A stretch of 64,000 bases of DNA from Ornithinibacillus massiliensis (GCF_018310345.1 NZ_JAGXBY010000001.1:1-64000), one strand, 5' to 3'; positions 40,922 through 52,607 are shown, numbered from the stretch's first letter. A program made the numbers and translations. Notes: generated by a model not told the origin, from the sequence alone.

Positions 40922-41692
40922 TTACCTCTTGATTTTGAAAATGGAGCATGCATTTTCGGTTGTTTTTTCACTTAATTCTTCTAGCGAAATTTGTCTTATT
41001 TCCGCTATCTTTTCTGCTACTAATTTTACATAGGCAGGTTCATTTCGTTTTCCCCGATTGGGATGTGGAGCAAGAAATGGTGCATCTGTTTCGATAAGTA
41101 AACGATCGATTGGTACCATCGCTGCAACTTCTTTTGGCATTGGTGCGTTTTTGAATGTTACGGGACCGCCTAGTGATATATAGAAGTTCATGTCCAAGCA
41201 TGTTTGAACATATTCGGCAGAGTCATTATAACAGTGCATAATTCCGCCAATTTCTTTCGCATTCTCCTCTTGAAGGATCGTAATAATATCTTCGGTTGCT
41301 TCACGGTTATGAATAATGATTGGCATCTTCACTTTTTTGGCTAATTGAATTTGTTTACGAAATACTTCTTTTTGAACGTCCTTTGGTGACTTGTCCCAAT
41401 GATAGTCTAAGCCCATTTCGCCAATCGCGACTACTTTCGGATGTTGTGATAATTCCTCAATCCATGTCAAATCTTCGTCGGTCATGTCGATAGCATCTAC
41501 TGGATGCCAGCCTACTGCTGCATAAATAGTGTCATATTGCTCCGCTATTTCTATTGCTAGTGGAATCGTTTCGCGATCAAAACCTACTACAACCATGTAT
41601 GTTACGCCAGTATCGAATGCACGTTTTATTACCTCGTCACGGTCTTCTAAAAATTGCCTAGCGTTCAAATGTACATGTGTGTCAAATAACAT
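40922..41692 (-). CDS. tatD: TatD-family metal-dependent DNase (YabD)
   Basis: A TIM-barrel hydrolase with metal ligands in DTHVHLNA (residues about 4-11), GEMGLDYH (about 92-99), IIHNREA (about 127-133), MHCYNDS and ETDAPFLAP. Members act as 3'-5' exonucleases or D-aminoacyl-type hydrolases; the precise role is not fixed. The 256-aa length is typical. It follows metG, as in B. subtilis. Confidence 0.93.
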   Translation of the reverse strand: MLFDTHVHLNARQFLEDRDEVIKRAFDTGVTYMVVVGFDRETIPLAIEIAEQYDTIYAAVGWHPVDAIDMTDEDLTWIEELSQHPKVVAIGEMGLDYHWDKSPKDVQKEVFRKQIQLAKKVKMPIIIHNREATEDIITILQEENAKEIGGIMHCYNDSAEYVQTCLDMNFYISLGGPVTFKNAPMPKEVAAMVPIDRLLIETDAPFLAPHPNRGKRNEPAYVKLVAEKIAEIRQISLEELSEKTTENACSIFKIKR

Positions 41693-41710
41693 GTTATCGT
41701 CCTTTCTATG

Positions 41711-41764
41711 AAAAAAGGTCAGGCTGCTACACGTTCGGGGCGTGTAGTTTGCTGACCTTTATTT
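41711..41764 (-). terminator. Strong hairpin between metG and tatD
   Basis: GGTCAG (41718-) with CTGACC, and inside GCTACACG with CGTGTAG, form a long two-part stem ahead of tatD. On the minus strand it is followed by a TTTTTT tract about 10 nt before the tatD start codon region, so it can end metG transcripts or attenuate tatD. Confidence 0.75.
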
Positions 41765-41849
41765 GATTCATTATCAGTCCGAATACCATTGATTAGTGTC
41801 CAGACTCCTTATTGTTCACTAGAATCACGGTCTACAGACCATTTTTTTC

Positions 41850-44076
<2,227 letters not shown>

Positions 44077-44106
44077 TTGACAGAAACAGGAAAGGTTTGA
44101 TAATAT
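44077..44106 (+). promoter_or_regulatory. abrB promoter (sigma-A)
   Basis: TTGACA (44077-44082) with a -10 TAATAT (44101-44106, 18-bp spacer) preceded by TTTGA. It lies directly upstream of the Spo0A boxes. Confidence 0.75.
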
Positions 44107-44119
44107 AGGCAAAGAAATA

Positions 44120-44136
44120 TGTCGAAAAGTGACGAA
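44120..44136 (+). promoter_or_regulatory. Two Spo0A boxes downstream of the abrB promoter
   Basis: A perfect 0A box TGTCGAA (44120-44126) is followed ten bases later by TGACGAA (44130-44136), one mismatch. Both lie in the transcribed leader just downstream of the promoter, the same arrangement by which Spo0A~P represses abrB in B. subtilis. Confidence 0.85.
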
Positions 44137-44166
44137 ATGGCTTTTATTTCGAGGAGGGGAATATTA

Positions 44167-44442
44167 ATGAAATCTACTGGTATTGTGAGAAAGGTAGATG
44201 AGCTTGGAAGGGTTGTCATTCCTATTGAGCTACGTAGAACATTAGACATTAACATCAAGGATCCACTTGAAATTTACGTTGATAATGACAAAGTAATTTT
44301 AAAGAAATACCAACCTAATATGGCGTGCCAAATTACGGGAGAATCTTCAGATGAAAATATTTCATTGGCTAACGGTAAAATCGTTCTTAGCCCTGAGGGA
44401 GCAAAGCTTCTAATTGAAGAGATTCAATCCCGATTTAAATAG
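44167..44442 (+). CDS. abrB: Transition-state regulator AbrB
   Basis: A 91-aa regulator repressing post-exponential genes. The N-terminal AbrB domain (about residues 1-50) contains GIVRKVDELGRVVIPIELRR; the C-terminal part (about 55-91) is the multimerisation region. I start at the ATG at 44167 because GAGGAGGGG precedes it; the ORF to the left reads through the Spo0A boxes and is not translated. It is one of few plus-strand genes, divergent from metG, as in B. subtilis. Repression by Spo0A is expected. Confidence 0.96.
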   Translation: MKSTGIVRKVDELGRVVIPIELRRTLDINIKDPLEIYVDNDKVILKKYQPNMACQITGESSDENISLANGKIVLSPEGAKLLIEEIQSRFK

Positions 44443-44452
44443 GTCAACTTAT

Positions 44453-44496
44453 GAAAAGAGCTACAACAGGAGATTCTGTTCTAGCTCTTTTTTCAA
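44453..44496. terminator. Rho-independent terminator of abrB
   Basis: AAAAGAGCTA...AACAG and CTGTT...TAGCTCTTTTTT arms (44455-44494) right after the abrB stop; the T run is on the plus strand. Confidence 0.88.
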
Positions 44497-44557
44497 AAGA
44501 TATAGTATAAAATCCAAGCGAGAGCACGGTGCTTTTTCATTGTGCTTACGATTATGC

Positions 44558-45427
44558 TTATTCAATATGATAGGCTTGATAGACCTCTCGCTTTGGAAGA
44601 TTTCTATCCTTTGCTACTTGTTTAATAGCTTCTTTACTAGAGAGACCCTGCTGAATATAATGTTCGACATGATCATTTACTTCCATGCCCTCCCACCAGA
44701 CTTCTGCTTCCGGTTCAAGTTCTTCAGTGCTTCCTTCCACAACGATACAAAATTCACCCTTTGGCTCATTTTCATTAGCCCATGCAACGATTTCCTCTGC
44801 TGTTCCACGTACATATTCTTCAAAGCGCTTCGTCAGCTCACGAGCGATCGCCATTTGACGATTACCAAGCTGCTTTTGTATCGCTTTTAAGGTCTCTTTT
44901 ATTCTATATGGCGATTCATAGAAGATAATGGTTGCTTGGAGTCGTCCTAAGCGTGCTAACTCCGCTTCTTTATCCTTTTGCTTTCTAGGCAGGAAGCCAT
45001 AAAATAAAAACTCCTTATTCGGCAACCCAGAGCCTACTAAAGCACATAATGCCGCATTGGCACCAGGTAAGACGACTACAGGGTATTCTTGTTCCGCACA
45101 AGCCTTCACTATCTCATAACCAGGATCCGAAATGGCCGGCATACCAGCATCACTTACTAATGCAATCGACTCACCACCTGCTAACTTTTCTAGTAGCTGG
45201 TTCTCTCGTCCGATTTTATTATGCTCATGGTAGCTGATTAACGAGGTAGAAATCTCAAAGTGATTTAATAGTCTTTTCGTATTCCGCGTATCCTCTGCAG
45301 CAATTACCGATACCGATTTTAATACAGAAAGTGCCCGGTAGGTAATATCCTCTAAATTACCAATAGGGGTCGGAACAACATATAACGTTCCTACATCACG
45401 GGGTTCAAAGCTCTTTTGAACGATCAT
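44558..45427 (-). CDS. rsmI: 16S rRNA (C1402-2'-O)-methyltransferase
   Basis: A tetrapyrrole-methylase-fold enzyme (RsmI/YraL/YabC group). Signatures: YVVPTPIGNLEDITYRAL (about residues 16-33), AEDTRNT, VSDAGMPAISDPG (about 90-102), and VVLPGANAALCALVGSGL. The length of 289 aa fits. Its start overlaps yazA by 23 nt, within the yabA-yabB-yazA-rsmI group. Confidence 0.95.
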   Translation of the reverse strand: MIVQKSFEPRDVGTLYVVPTPIGNLEDITYRALSVLKSVSVIAAEDTRNTKRLLNHFEISTSLISYHEHNKIGRENQLLEKLAGGESIALVSDAGMPAISDPGYEIVKACAEQEYPVVVLPGANAALCALVGSGLPNKEFLFYGFLPRKQKDKEAELARLGRLQATIIFYESPYRIKETLKAIQKQLGNRQMAIARELTKRFEEYVRGTAEEIVAWANENEPKGEFCIVVEGSTEELEPEAEVWWEGMEVNDHVEHYIQQGLSSKEAIKQVAKDRNLPKREVYQAYHIE

Positions 45428-45698
45428 ACTGCATAACCTCTTTCAATTTATCTCGGATTAACTGGAATTTCCCTTTTCTCGTTAATTGCTTAATTTCATA
45501 TTCTCGCTTCATCGCTTCTTCTTTCGTAGGGAATTTCTCCACAAACATTACTTGAAAAGGTCCACGTCCTCGTGTGTATTTTGCACCCTTACCAGCTTCA
45601 TGCGCCTTTAGCCGATTCTCTAAATCATTCGTGTAGCCAGTATATAGTGTATTATCACTGCATTTCAGGATGTATACCGTATGTTCTTGATCACTCAT
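45405..45698 (-). CDS. yazA: GIY-YIG domain protein (YazA)
   Basis: A 97-aa protein made of a single GIY-YIG domain: HTVYILKCSDNTLYTGYTNDLENRLKAHEAGKGAKYTRGRGP (key segments VYILKC and LYTGYT) and the terminal KREYEIKQLTR. Such UPF0213 proteins resemble structure-specific nucleases; function unproven. I start at the ATG at 45698 with AAAGGAG upstream; it overlaps the yabB 3' end by 8 nt. Confidence 0.9.
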   Translation of the reverse strand: MSDQEHTVYILKCSDNTLYTGYTNDLENRLKAHEAGKGAKYTRGRGPFQVMFVEKFPTKEEAMKREYEIKQLTRKGKFQLIRDKLKEVMQYDRSKEL

Positions 45699-46431
45699 AG
45701 ATAATCTCCTTTGCTTCCTCTGTGTAAGTACCATCTTCATTATAAATAACTAATGGCGGCAAAATATGTAAATCTGCTTTCCCATCACGAACGCCCTCAA
45801 TTAGTAGCATATTCGCCTCACGACCCTTTTTCGGATAGACGAGACGGATTCGTTTCGGTTCCAACCGATAGGCGCGGAAAGTAGTTAAAATATCAACAAG
45901 CCTTCCTGGTCTATGTACCATCGCTACTTTTCCACCTGGCCGAACATGTAGCTTACATGCTTTCACGGCATCTTCTAATGTGCAGAGCACTTCATGTCTC
46001 GCAATTGTTAAATGCTCATTCTGATTATGCTCTGTACGAGATGGCGTTTTAAAATACGGTGGATTACACGTTACCACGTCAAAGCTAGAATGTCCTAATT
46101 CTTCCTTTAGGTTGCGAATATCTCCATGAATCATTGTAATCTGCTCGGTTAATTCATTTAGCTCAATACTGCGCTTTGCCATATGAATAATCCTATCCTG
46201 TATTTCAACACCTACAATTTGTGCCTGACTCTTTCTAGACAATAAAAGCGGGATCACACCATTGCCACTACATAAATCAAGAATGGACCCTCTCTTAATC
46301 GGTATTTGAGCAAAATTCGCCAACAGCACCGCATCTAACGAAAAGGAAAAAGCAGTAGGACTTTGAATAATCTGCATCCCCTCATCTGCCACTAAATAAT
46401 CCAGCCTCTCATCATCAAATAATTTAACCAT
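45691..46431 (-). CDS. yabB: tRNA1(Val) (adenine37-N6)-methyltransferase-like protein (YabB)
   Basis: Rossmann-fold SAM-dependent methyltransferase: ILDLCSGNGVIPLLLS (about residues 47-62) is motif I and TCNPPYF (about 118-124) is the NPPY catalytic motif for exocyclic amines of adenine. It belongs to the TrmN6/YfiC group. 246 aa is normal. Coupled with yazA by overlap. Confidence 0.9.
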   Translation of the reverse strand: MVKLFDDERLDYLVADEGMQIIQSPTAFSFSLDAVLLANFAQIPIKRGSILDLCSGNGVIPLLLSRKSQAQIVGVEIQDRIIHMAKRSIELNELTEQITMIHGDIRNLKEELGHSSFDVVTCNPPYFKTPSRTEHNQNEHLTIARHEVLCTLEDAVKACKLHVRPGGKVAMVHRPGRLVDILTTFRAYRLEPKRIRLVYPKKGREANMLLIEGVRDGKADLHILPPLVIYNEDGTYTEEAKEIIYE

Positions 46432-46561
46432 GCCTCTAAATCCTTTCCTACTACCTGAAACATTATGATTATTTTTCTTGTTGTTTTATAACAGTAACTC
46501 CAATTATACTTAAGCCAAGATACTCTGAAGTGTTTAACGAGTCTCTATCACGGCATAAGAA

Positions 46562-46610
46562 CAAAAAATAAAGAAAAGCTGTCTGGATTTAATCTTCACC
46601 AGACAGCTAT
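46562..46610 (-). terminator. Rho-independent terminator of the darA-yabA group
   Basis: AGCTGTCTGG (46578-46587) and CCAGACAGCT (46599-46608) form a 10-bp stem behind the yabA stop, followed on the minus strand by TTTCTTTATTTTTT. Confidence 0.85.
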
Positions 46611-46618
46611 ATTATATG

Positions 46619-46957
46619 TTATTTCTTTTTACTAAGAAAATCTAAACAAAACATACAGTCTTCATTCCGTCTTGGACTCCCAAATTCCAAATTACAAATA
46701 TGAAAACCCTCTTCATATAATCTTGCTAAATTATCATAGCCCTCACTTGGCATCTTCGTTAACTCTTCACCCGAGGTTTCCGGATCAGACTCCAATCCAT
46801 CCAATCGATTACGTAAATGATGGTTTTCCATAGCTAAGCGATGATTTTCTTCTAGTAAATCACGAAGTTTACCCTTCAAATCACCTAGCTGTTCATATAA
46901 TTCACCAATTTGCTTTTCCATATCGGTTACTTGGTCAAATATTTGTCTTTTTTGCAA
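46619..46957 (-). CDS. yabA: Replication initiation control protein YabA
   Basis: A 112-aa negative regulator of DnaA that bridges it to DnaN. A long N-terminal coiled coil (about residues 3-60, with heptads in [19 protein letters not shown]) mediates tetramerisation. A C-terminal zinc module (about 75-112) has FHICNLEFG and CMFCLDF. It is cotranscribed with ricT (gap of 14 nt). Confidence 0.94.
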   Translation of the reverse strand: MQKRQIFDQVTDMEKQIGELYEQLGDLKGKLRDLLEENHRLAMENHHLRNRLDGLESDPETSGEELTKMPSEGYDNLARLYEEGFHICNLEFGSPRRNEDCMFCLDFLSKKK

Positions 46958-46971
46958 TTCGACTCACTCCA

Positions 46972-47799
46972 TTATTCTTGGCCCTGAGCTGTCACAATTC
47001 CTTCTTCGATGAGTTCATCCAAGGTATATTCAATAACACGTTCTTTTGATGGAATTTCTATTTGAATAACGCGATCAAGAATATTAAGACCAACCACATG
47101 CCCTCTTCCGTGTGGCGTTTTTACATGCTCGCCTAAATCCGGAAGCTCACGTTTTGCTTCTTCATATTCATCATTCTCATATTTTAGACAACACATAAGT
47201 CTTCCACATAAGCCAGATATTTTAGCTGGGTTGAGAGACAAGTTTTGATCTTTGGCCATCTTAATTGATACTGGTTCAAAATCCCCTAAAAAAGTAGAGC
47301 AACATAGCATTCTACCACAAGGTCCAATCCCACCTAGCATTTTTGCCTCATCACGAACACCAATTTGTCTTAGCTCGATTCGTGTTTTAAACATTGCAGC
47401 TAAATCTTTTACTAGTTCACGGAAATCAACACGTCCGTCAGCAGTAAAGTAAAAAATAATTTTATTACGGTCAAATGTATATTCTACATCGACTAAATTC
47501 ATATCTAACACATGCTCTTCAATCTTCTTAGAGCAGGCGGCAAATGCTTGATCCGCATATTCTTTATTTTCCATTACGGTAAGCTTATCTTTCTCGTTCG
47601 CAATGCGAAGTACTTTCTTTAATGGCAGAACGACATCTTCCTCATCTACCATCTTATTCGCAATGACTACTTTACCAAACTCTATCCCTCTTACCGTTTC
47701 CACGATGACATAGCTATCCGTCTCTATGTCTAGGCCGGCAGGGTCAAAATAATATATCTTACCCGCTTTTTTAAAACGGACACCAATAACCCCTATCAT
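46972..47799 (-). CDS. ricT: RicT (YaaT), PSP1-domain RNase Y complex subunit
   Basis: Part of the RicA-RicF-RicT complex that redirects RNase Y in mRNA maturation and promotes sporulation and biofilms. The PSP1 domain covers about residues 60-190. Cysteines in CGRMLCCSTFLGDFEP (about 148-163) and CGRLMCCLKYEND (about 188-200) are the known iron-sulfur ligands. 275 aa equals the B. subtilis protein. It begins 6 nt after holB. Confidence 0.95.
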   Translation of the reverse strand: MIGVIGVRFKKAGKIYYFDPAGLDIETDSYVIVETVRGIEFGKVVIANKMVDEEDVVLPLKKVLRIANEKDKLTVMENKEYADQAFAACSKKIEEHVLDMNLVDVEYTFDRNKIIFYFTADGRVDFRELVKDLAAMFKTRIELRQIGVRDEAKMLGGIGPCGRMLCCSTFLGDFEPVSIKMAKDQNLSLNPAKISGLCGRLMCCLKYENDEYEEAKRELPDLGEHVKTPHGRGHVVGLNILDRVIQIEIPSKERVIEYTLDELIEEGIVTAQGQE

Positions 47800-47805
47800 C
47801 CTAGT

Positions 47806-48792
47806 TCACCTCTCTATTTGAAGTGTTAGCTGTTCCATCACAAGTGTTGGATGGACATTCTGCTTCAACTTTCTCTTTGCATCTAGCAAATCATGGAGGA
47901 TCGTCGTTAATTTCTCCTGTGAAAAGTACATCCCCAAACGCTCTAATCGCTCCCCCTGCTGGAAAAAGGTTAGCGATTCAACATGATCCAGATGGTAATA
48001 TAGAATATCTTTAAACGCTAAAAGCAATAAATCAATTCCTTGCTCTAGCTGTTTTCTTTCTTTAAAGGTAGAAAGCCAATGATTATGTATAAATAAATAC
48101 ACATCATTTGAATTATCTGTAAATGCTTCTACTAATTGTACCACTACTTTTCTAGCTACGGCAAACCACTCATCTTGACTCCACTCTAATGCCTCATCCA
48201 AATTATTCGTTAGTGCACTCATTAACCTGGCTGTTGCCTCATTTAATCCCGAATCTACTAACCTCTGTTGAAAATGCTCTGGATTTAACGGCTGCAGATC
48301 AATGATCTGGCAGCGGGAGCGGATGGTCGGTAAAATGGCTTGGCTATTCTCTGTCATCATGATAGCCGTTGTTTGTTTACTTGGTTCCTCTAAGAACTTT
48401 AAAATCCGATTTGCTGCGTTTGCTGTTAGGGTATCGGCACCCTTTATCATATAAACTTTCTGATCCGACTCAAGACCAGAATAGGTAAATTCCTTTTGTA
48501 AGTTTTTAATCTGCTCGATTTTAATCGATTGACCCTCTGGTTCAATCCAATGGACATCGGGATGATTGCGCGAATCAATCCGCTTACAATCCGTACACGT
48601 TAAACAAGGATCAGCTCCTGTCTTATTCCTACAGAATAGGACCTTCGCAATTAATACCGCAATATCTTCCTTACCAGTCCCACGTGCACCTTGGAGTAAA
48701 TAAGCATGTGAAATCCGATTTTTCTTTATACTATTGGTAATAACCTTACAAACCATCGGCTGAATCTCAGCCACATCAGACCACGTCTCCAT
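47806..48792 (-). CDS. holB: DNA polymerase III delta-prime subunit
   Basis: Clamp-loader component. The P-loop is degenerate (GARGTGKED, lacking S/T after GK), which is typical for delta-prime. A zinc finger occurs at CLTCTDCKRIDSRNHPD, followed by sensor region SRCQIIDLQPL. 328 aa matches the B. subtilis HolB. It precedes ricT by 6 nt; upstream, a gap of 119 nt to yaaR contains a hairpin (GTAAAAGGCTAAGCCTTTAC, about 48852-48874). Confidence 0.93.
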   Translation of the reverse strand: METWSDVAEIQPMVCKVITNSIKKNRISHAYLLQGARGTGKEDIAVLIAKVLFCRNKTGADPCLTCTDCKRIDSRNHPDVHWIEPEGQSIKIEQIKNLQKEFTYSGLESDQKVYMIKGADTLTANAANRILKFLEEPSKQTTAIMMTENSQAILPTIRSRCQIIDLQPLNPEHFQQRLVDSGLNEATARLMSALTNNLDEALEWSQDEWFAVARKVVVQLVEAFTDNSNDVYLFIHNHWLSTFKERKQLEQGIDLLLLAFKDILYYHLDHVESLTFFQQGERLERLGMYFSQEKLTTILHDLLDAKRKLKQNVHPTLVMEQLTLQIER

Positions 48793-48911
48793 AAAAACCT
48801 TCCCTTACAACTAGTCCATTTCATTCGTATGTTTGTTTATTGGTAATGACGCAGTAAAAGGCTAAGCCTTTACGGATCGATACGTGCTTACCATTACTTC
48901 ACCATACCAAT

Positions 48912-49352
48912 TTACGTATATATGTTAACCAGTAGACCCTTAATCTCACCTATAAGTCCTAATAGATCTACTGTCTTTTTTTCCTGATTCATAATCTCTT
49001 CTGTAAGCTCTATTAACTTTTCATCAATCTCTTTCACTAACGTCAAATTCCGACTACTGCCTGTATAACTAAAGCTAAGCGACTTCTGTAAATCCAATCC
49101 ATTCGAAACTGCTTCCTCTAAAAAACGTTTAATTAGCCGCTTAAACTTGACCAAATCCTTAAAAGAACGAAATCGTGCTAATCGGTCTCCTTGAACCGTA
49201 ATATCACTCATTAATCTCTGAAGTTCTGCAGCTTGCATCTTTTGGGCTTGGGACTGAACAATGGACCCAAAAGATGGTTGATCTTGTTTCGCCGTACGAA
49301 CACTTTTTTGAGAAGTATCAATCTGTTTTAGCATTTCTTGACTTATCTTCAT
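48912..49352 (-). CDS. yaaR: YaaR-family protein (DUF327)
   Basis: A 146-aa helical protein: FGSIVQSQAQKMQAAELQRL followed by DITVQGDRLARFRSFKDLVKFKRLIKRFLEEAV, matching the YaaR/DUF327 family. The structure is a helical bundle; in other Firmicutes a relationship to flagellar or motility proteins was suggested, but function is not settled. Located between darA and holB as in B. subtilis. Confidence 0.85.
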   Translation of the reverse strand: MKISQEMLKQIDTSQKSVRTAKQDQPSFGSIVQSQAQKMQAAELQRLMSDITVQGDRLARFRSFKDLVKFKRLIKRFLEEAVSNGLDLQKSLSFSYTGSSRNLTLVKEIDEKLIELTEEIMNQEKKTVDLLGLIGEIKGLLVNIYT

Positions 49353-49379
49353 CTGCTCAGCCCCCTTCCAAGTTCTAGT

Positions 49380-49712
<333 letters not shown>

Positions 49713-49726
49713 CTAACCTCCTTTCT

Positions 49727-50362
49727 TTACTCCATAGTATTTAAATATTGGGTTATTAATGATAGGCTGTCTTCCTCTACCTTTTCTATCGACTGATCGG
49801 CATTAATAACTTGAATTCTTTCTGGGAATCGCTTTACTAATAGCTGATAAGCCTCATAAACCTTTTCATGGAATTCTATTTCTTCTAGATCCAATCGATT
49901 TCTTTCTCTATCTTTATTAAGCGAGATTCTCTCCAAGCCTTTTCTCGGCTCAATATCAAAGAATAAGGTTAAATTAGGCATTGCATTCTGAATAGCGAAT
50001 TGATTAATAGTAAACACTTCATCCATTCCTAATTCTCTCGCATAGCCCTGGTAAGCTAAGCTGCTATCAATAAAACGATCACATAGTACAATTTTTCCCT
50101 GTTCTAATGCTGGGAAAACCTTTTCTACTAAATGCTGTCTTCTTGCTGCTGCATATAATAATGCTTCTGTTCTTCCATCCATTGCTGTATGTGATGGATT
50201 AAGAATAATATTACGGATTTTTTCCGCTATATCAATACCACCGGGTTCACGTGTTTGAACCACGTCATACCCTAATTGTTGTAGCTTATCTGCTATAGAG
50301 TGAAGAATAGACGTTTTACCTGCTCCTTCGCCACCTTCAAACGTAATAAAATAACCGCTCAC
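49727..50362 (-). CDS. tmk: Thymidylate kinase
   Basis: Converts dTMP to dTDP. P-loop [13 protein letters not shown] (about residues 8-20), DR(F/Y) motif [13 protein letters not shown] (about 93-105) and the lid region around [14 protein letters not shown] are seen. 211 aa is typical. It follows the decarboxylase gene by 22 nt and precedes darA, conserved in Bacillus. Confidence 0.96.
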   Translation of the reverse strand: MSGYFITFEGGEGAGKTSILHSIADKLQQLGYDVVQTREPGGIDIAEKIRNIILNPSHTAMDGRTEALLYAAARRQHLVEKVFPALEQGKIVLCDRFIDSSLAYQGYARELGMDEVFTINQFAIQNAMPNLTLFFDIEPRKGLERISLNKDRERNRLDLEEIEFHEKVYEAYQLLVKRFPERIQVINADQSIEKVEEDSLSLITQYLNTME

Positions 50363-50384
50363 GTAATTTCTTCTCCTTTAGTTT

Positions 50385-51797
50385 TCAGCCAAAAACCTGG
50401 ATGCCTTGCTCCATATCTTGATGCTGAATTGTTGCCCCTTGCTTTATTAAATGATGAATTAGTCTAATTTGTTCTTCCGTTATCCTTTCTCCTTTTAAAA
50501 TAACAGGAATACCTGGTGGATACGGAATAATCGCTTCTGCCGCAATCAAGCCGATTGCCTGCTCTATTGGAACCTTTTTCTTGGGCAGACTATACATATC
50601 AAGATAGCTTACTGCTAGTTCTTTCATCGGTTCATGAAATAATGTACTTACCTCTATTGTAGCATGATTTGTCCTATATTTATATTGTTCGTTCATCGAA
50701 TTTACTATTTTCTCAACCCGTGTAAACTGGTCAAATCCTTTTATTCCGTGAATGAGTAGTACCTGTGTATCTGTCGCTAACTCGGGATATACATGGTAAT
50801 CTTCTAACACACTTGCTAAATCAAATCCAGACAGTCCTTTTCTTACTTGTAGCGTAATTTTCAATGGGTCATCACTTTCCACTATGTGCCAGTGCTTCCC
50901 TTTCTTCCATATATTCCGAAGTGTCTGAACCGACTCTAGTACACGTTGGATTTCATCACCTGATAAATTAGCTAGATAATGTCTCGCCATATCTAAAGAG
51001 GCCATTAATGGATAAGACGGACTACTCGATTGGATCATTTGTAAATAATGAGCAATTTGCTCCTTTGAAATATAAGATGATTGGACATGTAGGAACGAGG
51101 CCATCGTCATTGCAGGCGCCATCTTATGTGCCGATTGGACAACAACATCCGCTCCTAAAGCAAGTGCTGACGTTGGAAAAGGCTCCCCAAGTGAAAAATG
51201 GACCCCATGGGCTTCATCTACTAAGACCGGCAGCTCGTGCTCATGTGCGAAGTCAATCATTTCTTTTAAATCATAGGTTTTCCCAAAGTAATCCGGATAG
51301 GTTAATACGATCGCTTTAGCATCTGGGTGGGCCAGTATTGCTTCTTTCACTGTTCGAAAGCTTGGTGCTGTAAAACGTTCCACCGCTTCATTAAATACAG
51401 GACTAATCAATATCGGCTTCGCACCAGACAGCTCAAGGCCATTCATAATCGATTTATGGCTATTCCGCTGCACAATTATTTTATCGCCCGGTGCACAGGT
51501 AGCAAGTATCATAGCTAAATTACCGGCCGTACTCCCGCCGACTAAGAAAAAGGTATGATCAGCGCCAAAGTATTCTGCTGCAAGTCGTTGTGCCTCGTTA
51601 ATAACCCCTTGTGGAGCATGTAAATCATCCAGCCCCGATAATTCGGTTAAATCGATTGGTAAAATCGATTTAAAATAAGGCTCTGCTGCTTTAGATAGAA
51701 TGTCACCATGCTTATGTCCCGGAACATGAAAGGATAGCGGATTTTGTTTATTAAATGTAATTAATTGCTCTAGTAAAGGCATTGCTTGTTGATTCAT
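50385..51797 (-). CDS. yaaO: Orn/Lys/Arg decarboxylase-family PLP enzyme (YaaO-like)
   Basis: A fold-type I PLP enzyme of 470 aa. N-terminal SFHVPGHKHG, then DLTELSGLDDLHAPQG, and ADHTFFLVGGSTAGN; the PLP lysine lies in VVQSAHKMAPAMT (about residues 214-226) preceded by VDEAHGVHF. The C-terminal domain (about 370-470) is the group's small domain. Relatives decarboxylate arginine, lysine or ornithine; substrate cannot be decided by sequence here. It lies between gin and tmk. Confidence 0.88.
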   Translation of the reverse strand: MNQQAMPLLEQLITFNKQNPLSFHVPGHKHGDILSKAAEPYFKSILPIDLTELSGLDDLHAPQGVINEAQRLAAEYFGADHTFFLVGGSTAGNLAMILATCAPGDKIIVQRNSHKSIMNGLELSGAKPILISPVFNEAVERFTAPSFRTVKEAILAHPDAKAIVLTYPDYFGKTYDLKEMIDFAHEHELPVLVDEAHGVHFSLGEPFPTSALALGADVVVQSAHKMAPAMTMASFLHVQSSYISKEQIAHYLQMIQSSSPSYPLMASLDMARHYLANLSGDEIQRVLESVQTLRNIWKKGKHWHIVESDDPLKITLQVRKGLSGFDLASVLEDYHVYPELATDTQVLLIHGIKGFDQFTRVEKIVNSMNEQYKYRTNHATIEVSTLFHEPMKELAVSYLDMYSLPKKKVPIEQAIGLIAAEAIIPYPPGIPVILKGERITEEQIRLIHHLIKQGATIQHQDMEQGIQVFG

Positions 51798-51839
51798 CGG
51801 TCATTTCCCTTTCAAAAACTGATACCAATATCATAACAA

Positions 51840-51873
51840 CTAAAAAAGCCTTTGCAAGAAATAATGCAAAGAC
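51840..51873 (-). terminator. Rho-independent terminator of gin
   Basis: CTTTGCA (51850-51856) and TGCAAAG (51865-51871) arms, followed on the minus strand by GCTTTTTTA. Confidence 0.75.
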
Positions 51874-51885
51874 CGATTTCACAAT

Positions 51886-52080
51886 CTATGAAAAGAGTGA
51901 AGGTTGATTAATATTTTTTAGTTTTTGCAAATAATAATGGTATTTTTCCTCTCGAGGCTCTGTATGAATCATATTGTATTCACACTCCGTGCATATAAAC
52001 ATGTTGTATACATGTATCCCAAGTTCCTTCTTTTCCTCGCATATACCACAATGTTTTAATTCTACTATTCTTTGTTCCAT
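51886..52080 (-). CDS. gin: Anti-sigma-G factor Gin (CsfB)
   Basis: A 64-aa zinc-finger protein with KHCGICEEKKELG and MFICTECEYNM, the paired CxxC of Gin. In B. subtilis it inhibits sigma-G and sigma-E in the developing cells. I start at the ATG at 52080 (MEQRIVELK) because GGAGGTGGGG precedes it; the longer GTG start would overlap this site. It sits next to bofA, but the rRNA operon that separates them in B. subtilis is missing. Confidence 0.92.
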   Translation of the reverse strand: MEQRIVELKHCGICEEKKELGIHVYNMFICTECEYNMIHTEPREEKYHYYLQKLKNINQPSLFS

Positions 52081-52165
52081 GTTCCCCACCTCCGTTAAAC
52101 TAGTAGCTAGTTTAACCAGAATAAACGGAAGCTATACTATAATTCTTTGAAACTTTTATCTTCAA

Positions 52166-52432
52166 TTAGGGAAGAATAATCATATGAATTGCCGCAAGCG
52201 AAGCAAGTCCAAATAATCCCAGGAATCCAGATACAATCGCTGTGAATAAATTGATTGGAATATGCAATCCAAACGAGCCACCAATCACATTGAAGAAGAA
52301 TAAAATTAAAATCCCGATTCCTAATTTAACCGTACCATGCGCAAGAAATCGCATCGGCTTAAATGAAGTACCAAAGAGAAGTAATAACACAATAACCCCA
52401 ACCATGATAGAAATGACGATTGTCGGATTCAC
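52166..52432 (-). CDS. bofA: Pro-sigma-K processing inhibitor BofA
   Basis: An 88-aa polytopic membrane protein with hydrophobic segments about 4-20, 34-56 and 62-86. The conserved C-terminal half IGGSFGLHIPINLFTAIVSGFLGLFG is the BofA signature (key HIPINLFTA). BofA holds SpoIVFB inactive in the outer forespore membrane. Confidence 0.93.
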   Translation of the reverse strand: MNPTIVISIMVGVIVLLLLFGTSFKPMRFLAHGTVKLGIGILILFFFNVIGGSFGLHIPINLFTAIVSGFLGLFGLASLAAIHMIILP

Positions 52433-52598
52433 TTACATCAACTCCTTTAACTTGTCCCTTATATAAGTAAATATGATTGGAACGGTAAAAAAAGAACTAA
52501 CTTAGTGGATATTGTAGAAAATACATAATTTCTCATCGTAGAAGGCTTTACTCCACTTGCAAAAATAATCAATTAATAAGGAATTATTGGAAAAATAT

Positions 52599-52607
52599 TG
52601 ATATAAT
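52599..52607 (+). promoter_or_regulatory. Extended -10 promoter of the metallo-hydrolase gene
   Basis: TGATATAAT (52599-52607) combines an extended -10 TGn with consensus TATAAT. No clear -35 is present 17 bp upstream (AGGAAT). Transcription would start near 52614, leaving a leader of about 165 nt before the gene. Confidence 0.6.

Noticed and set aside
44119..44166. 16-codon N-terminal extension of abrB
   Set aside because: It would translate through the Spo0A boxes without a ribosome-binding site; GAGGAGGGG supports the start at 44167.
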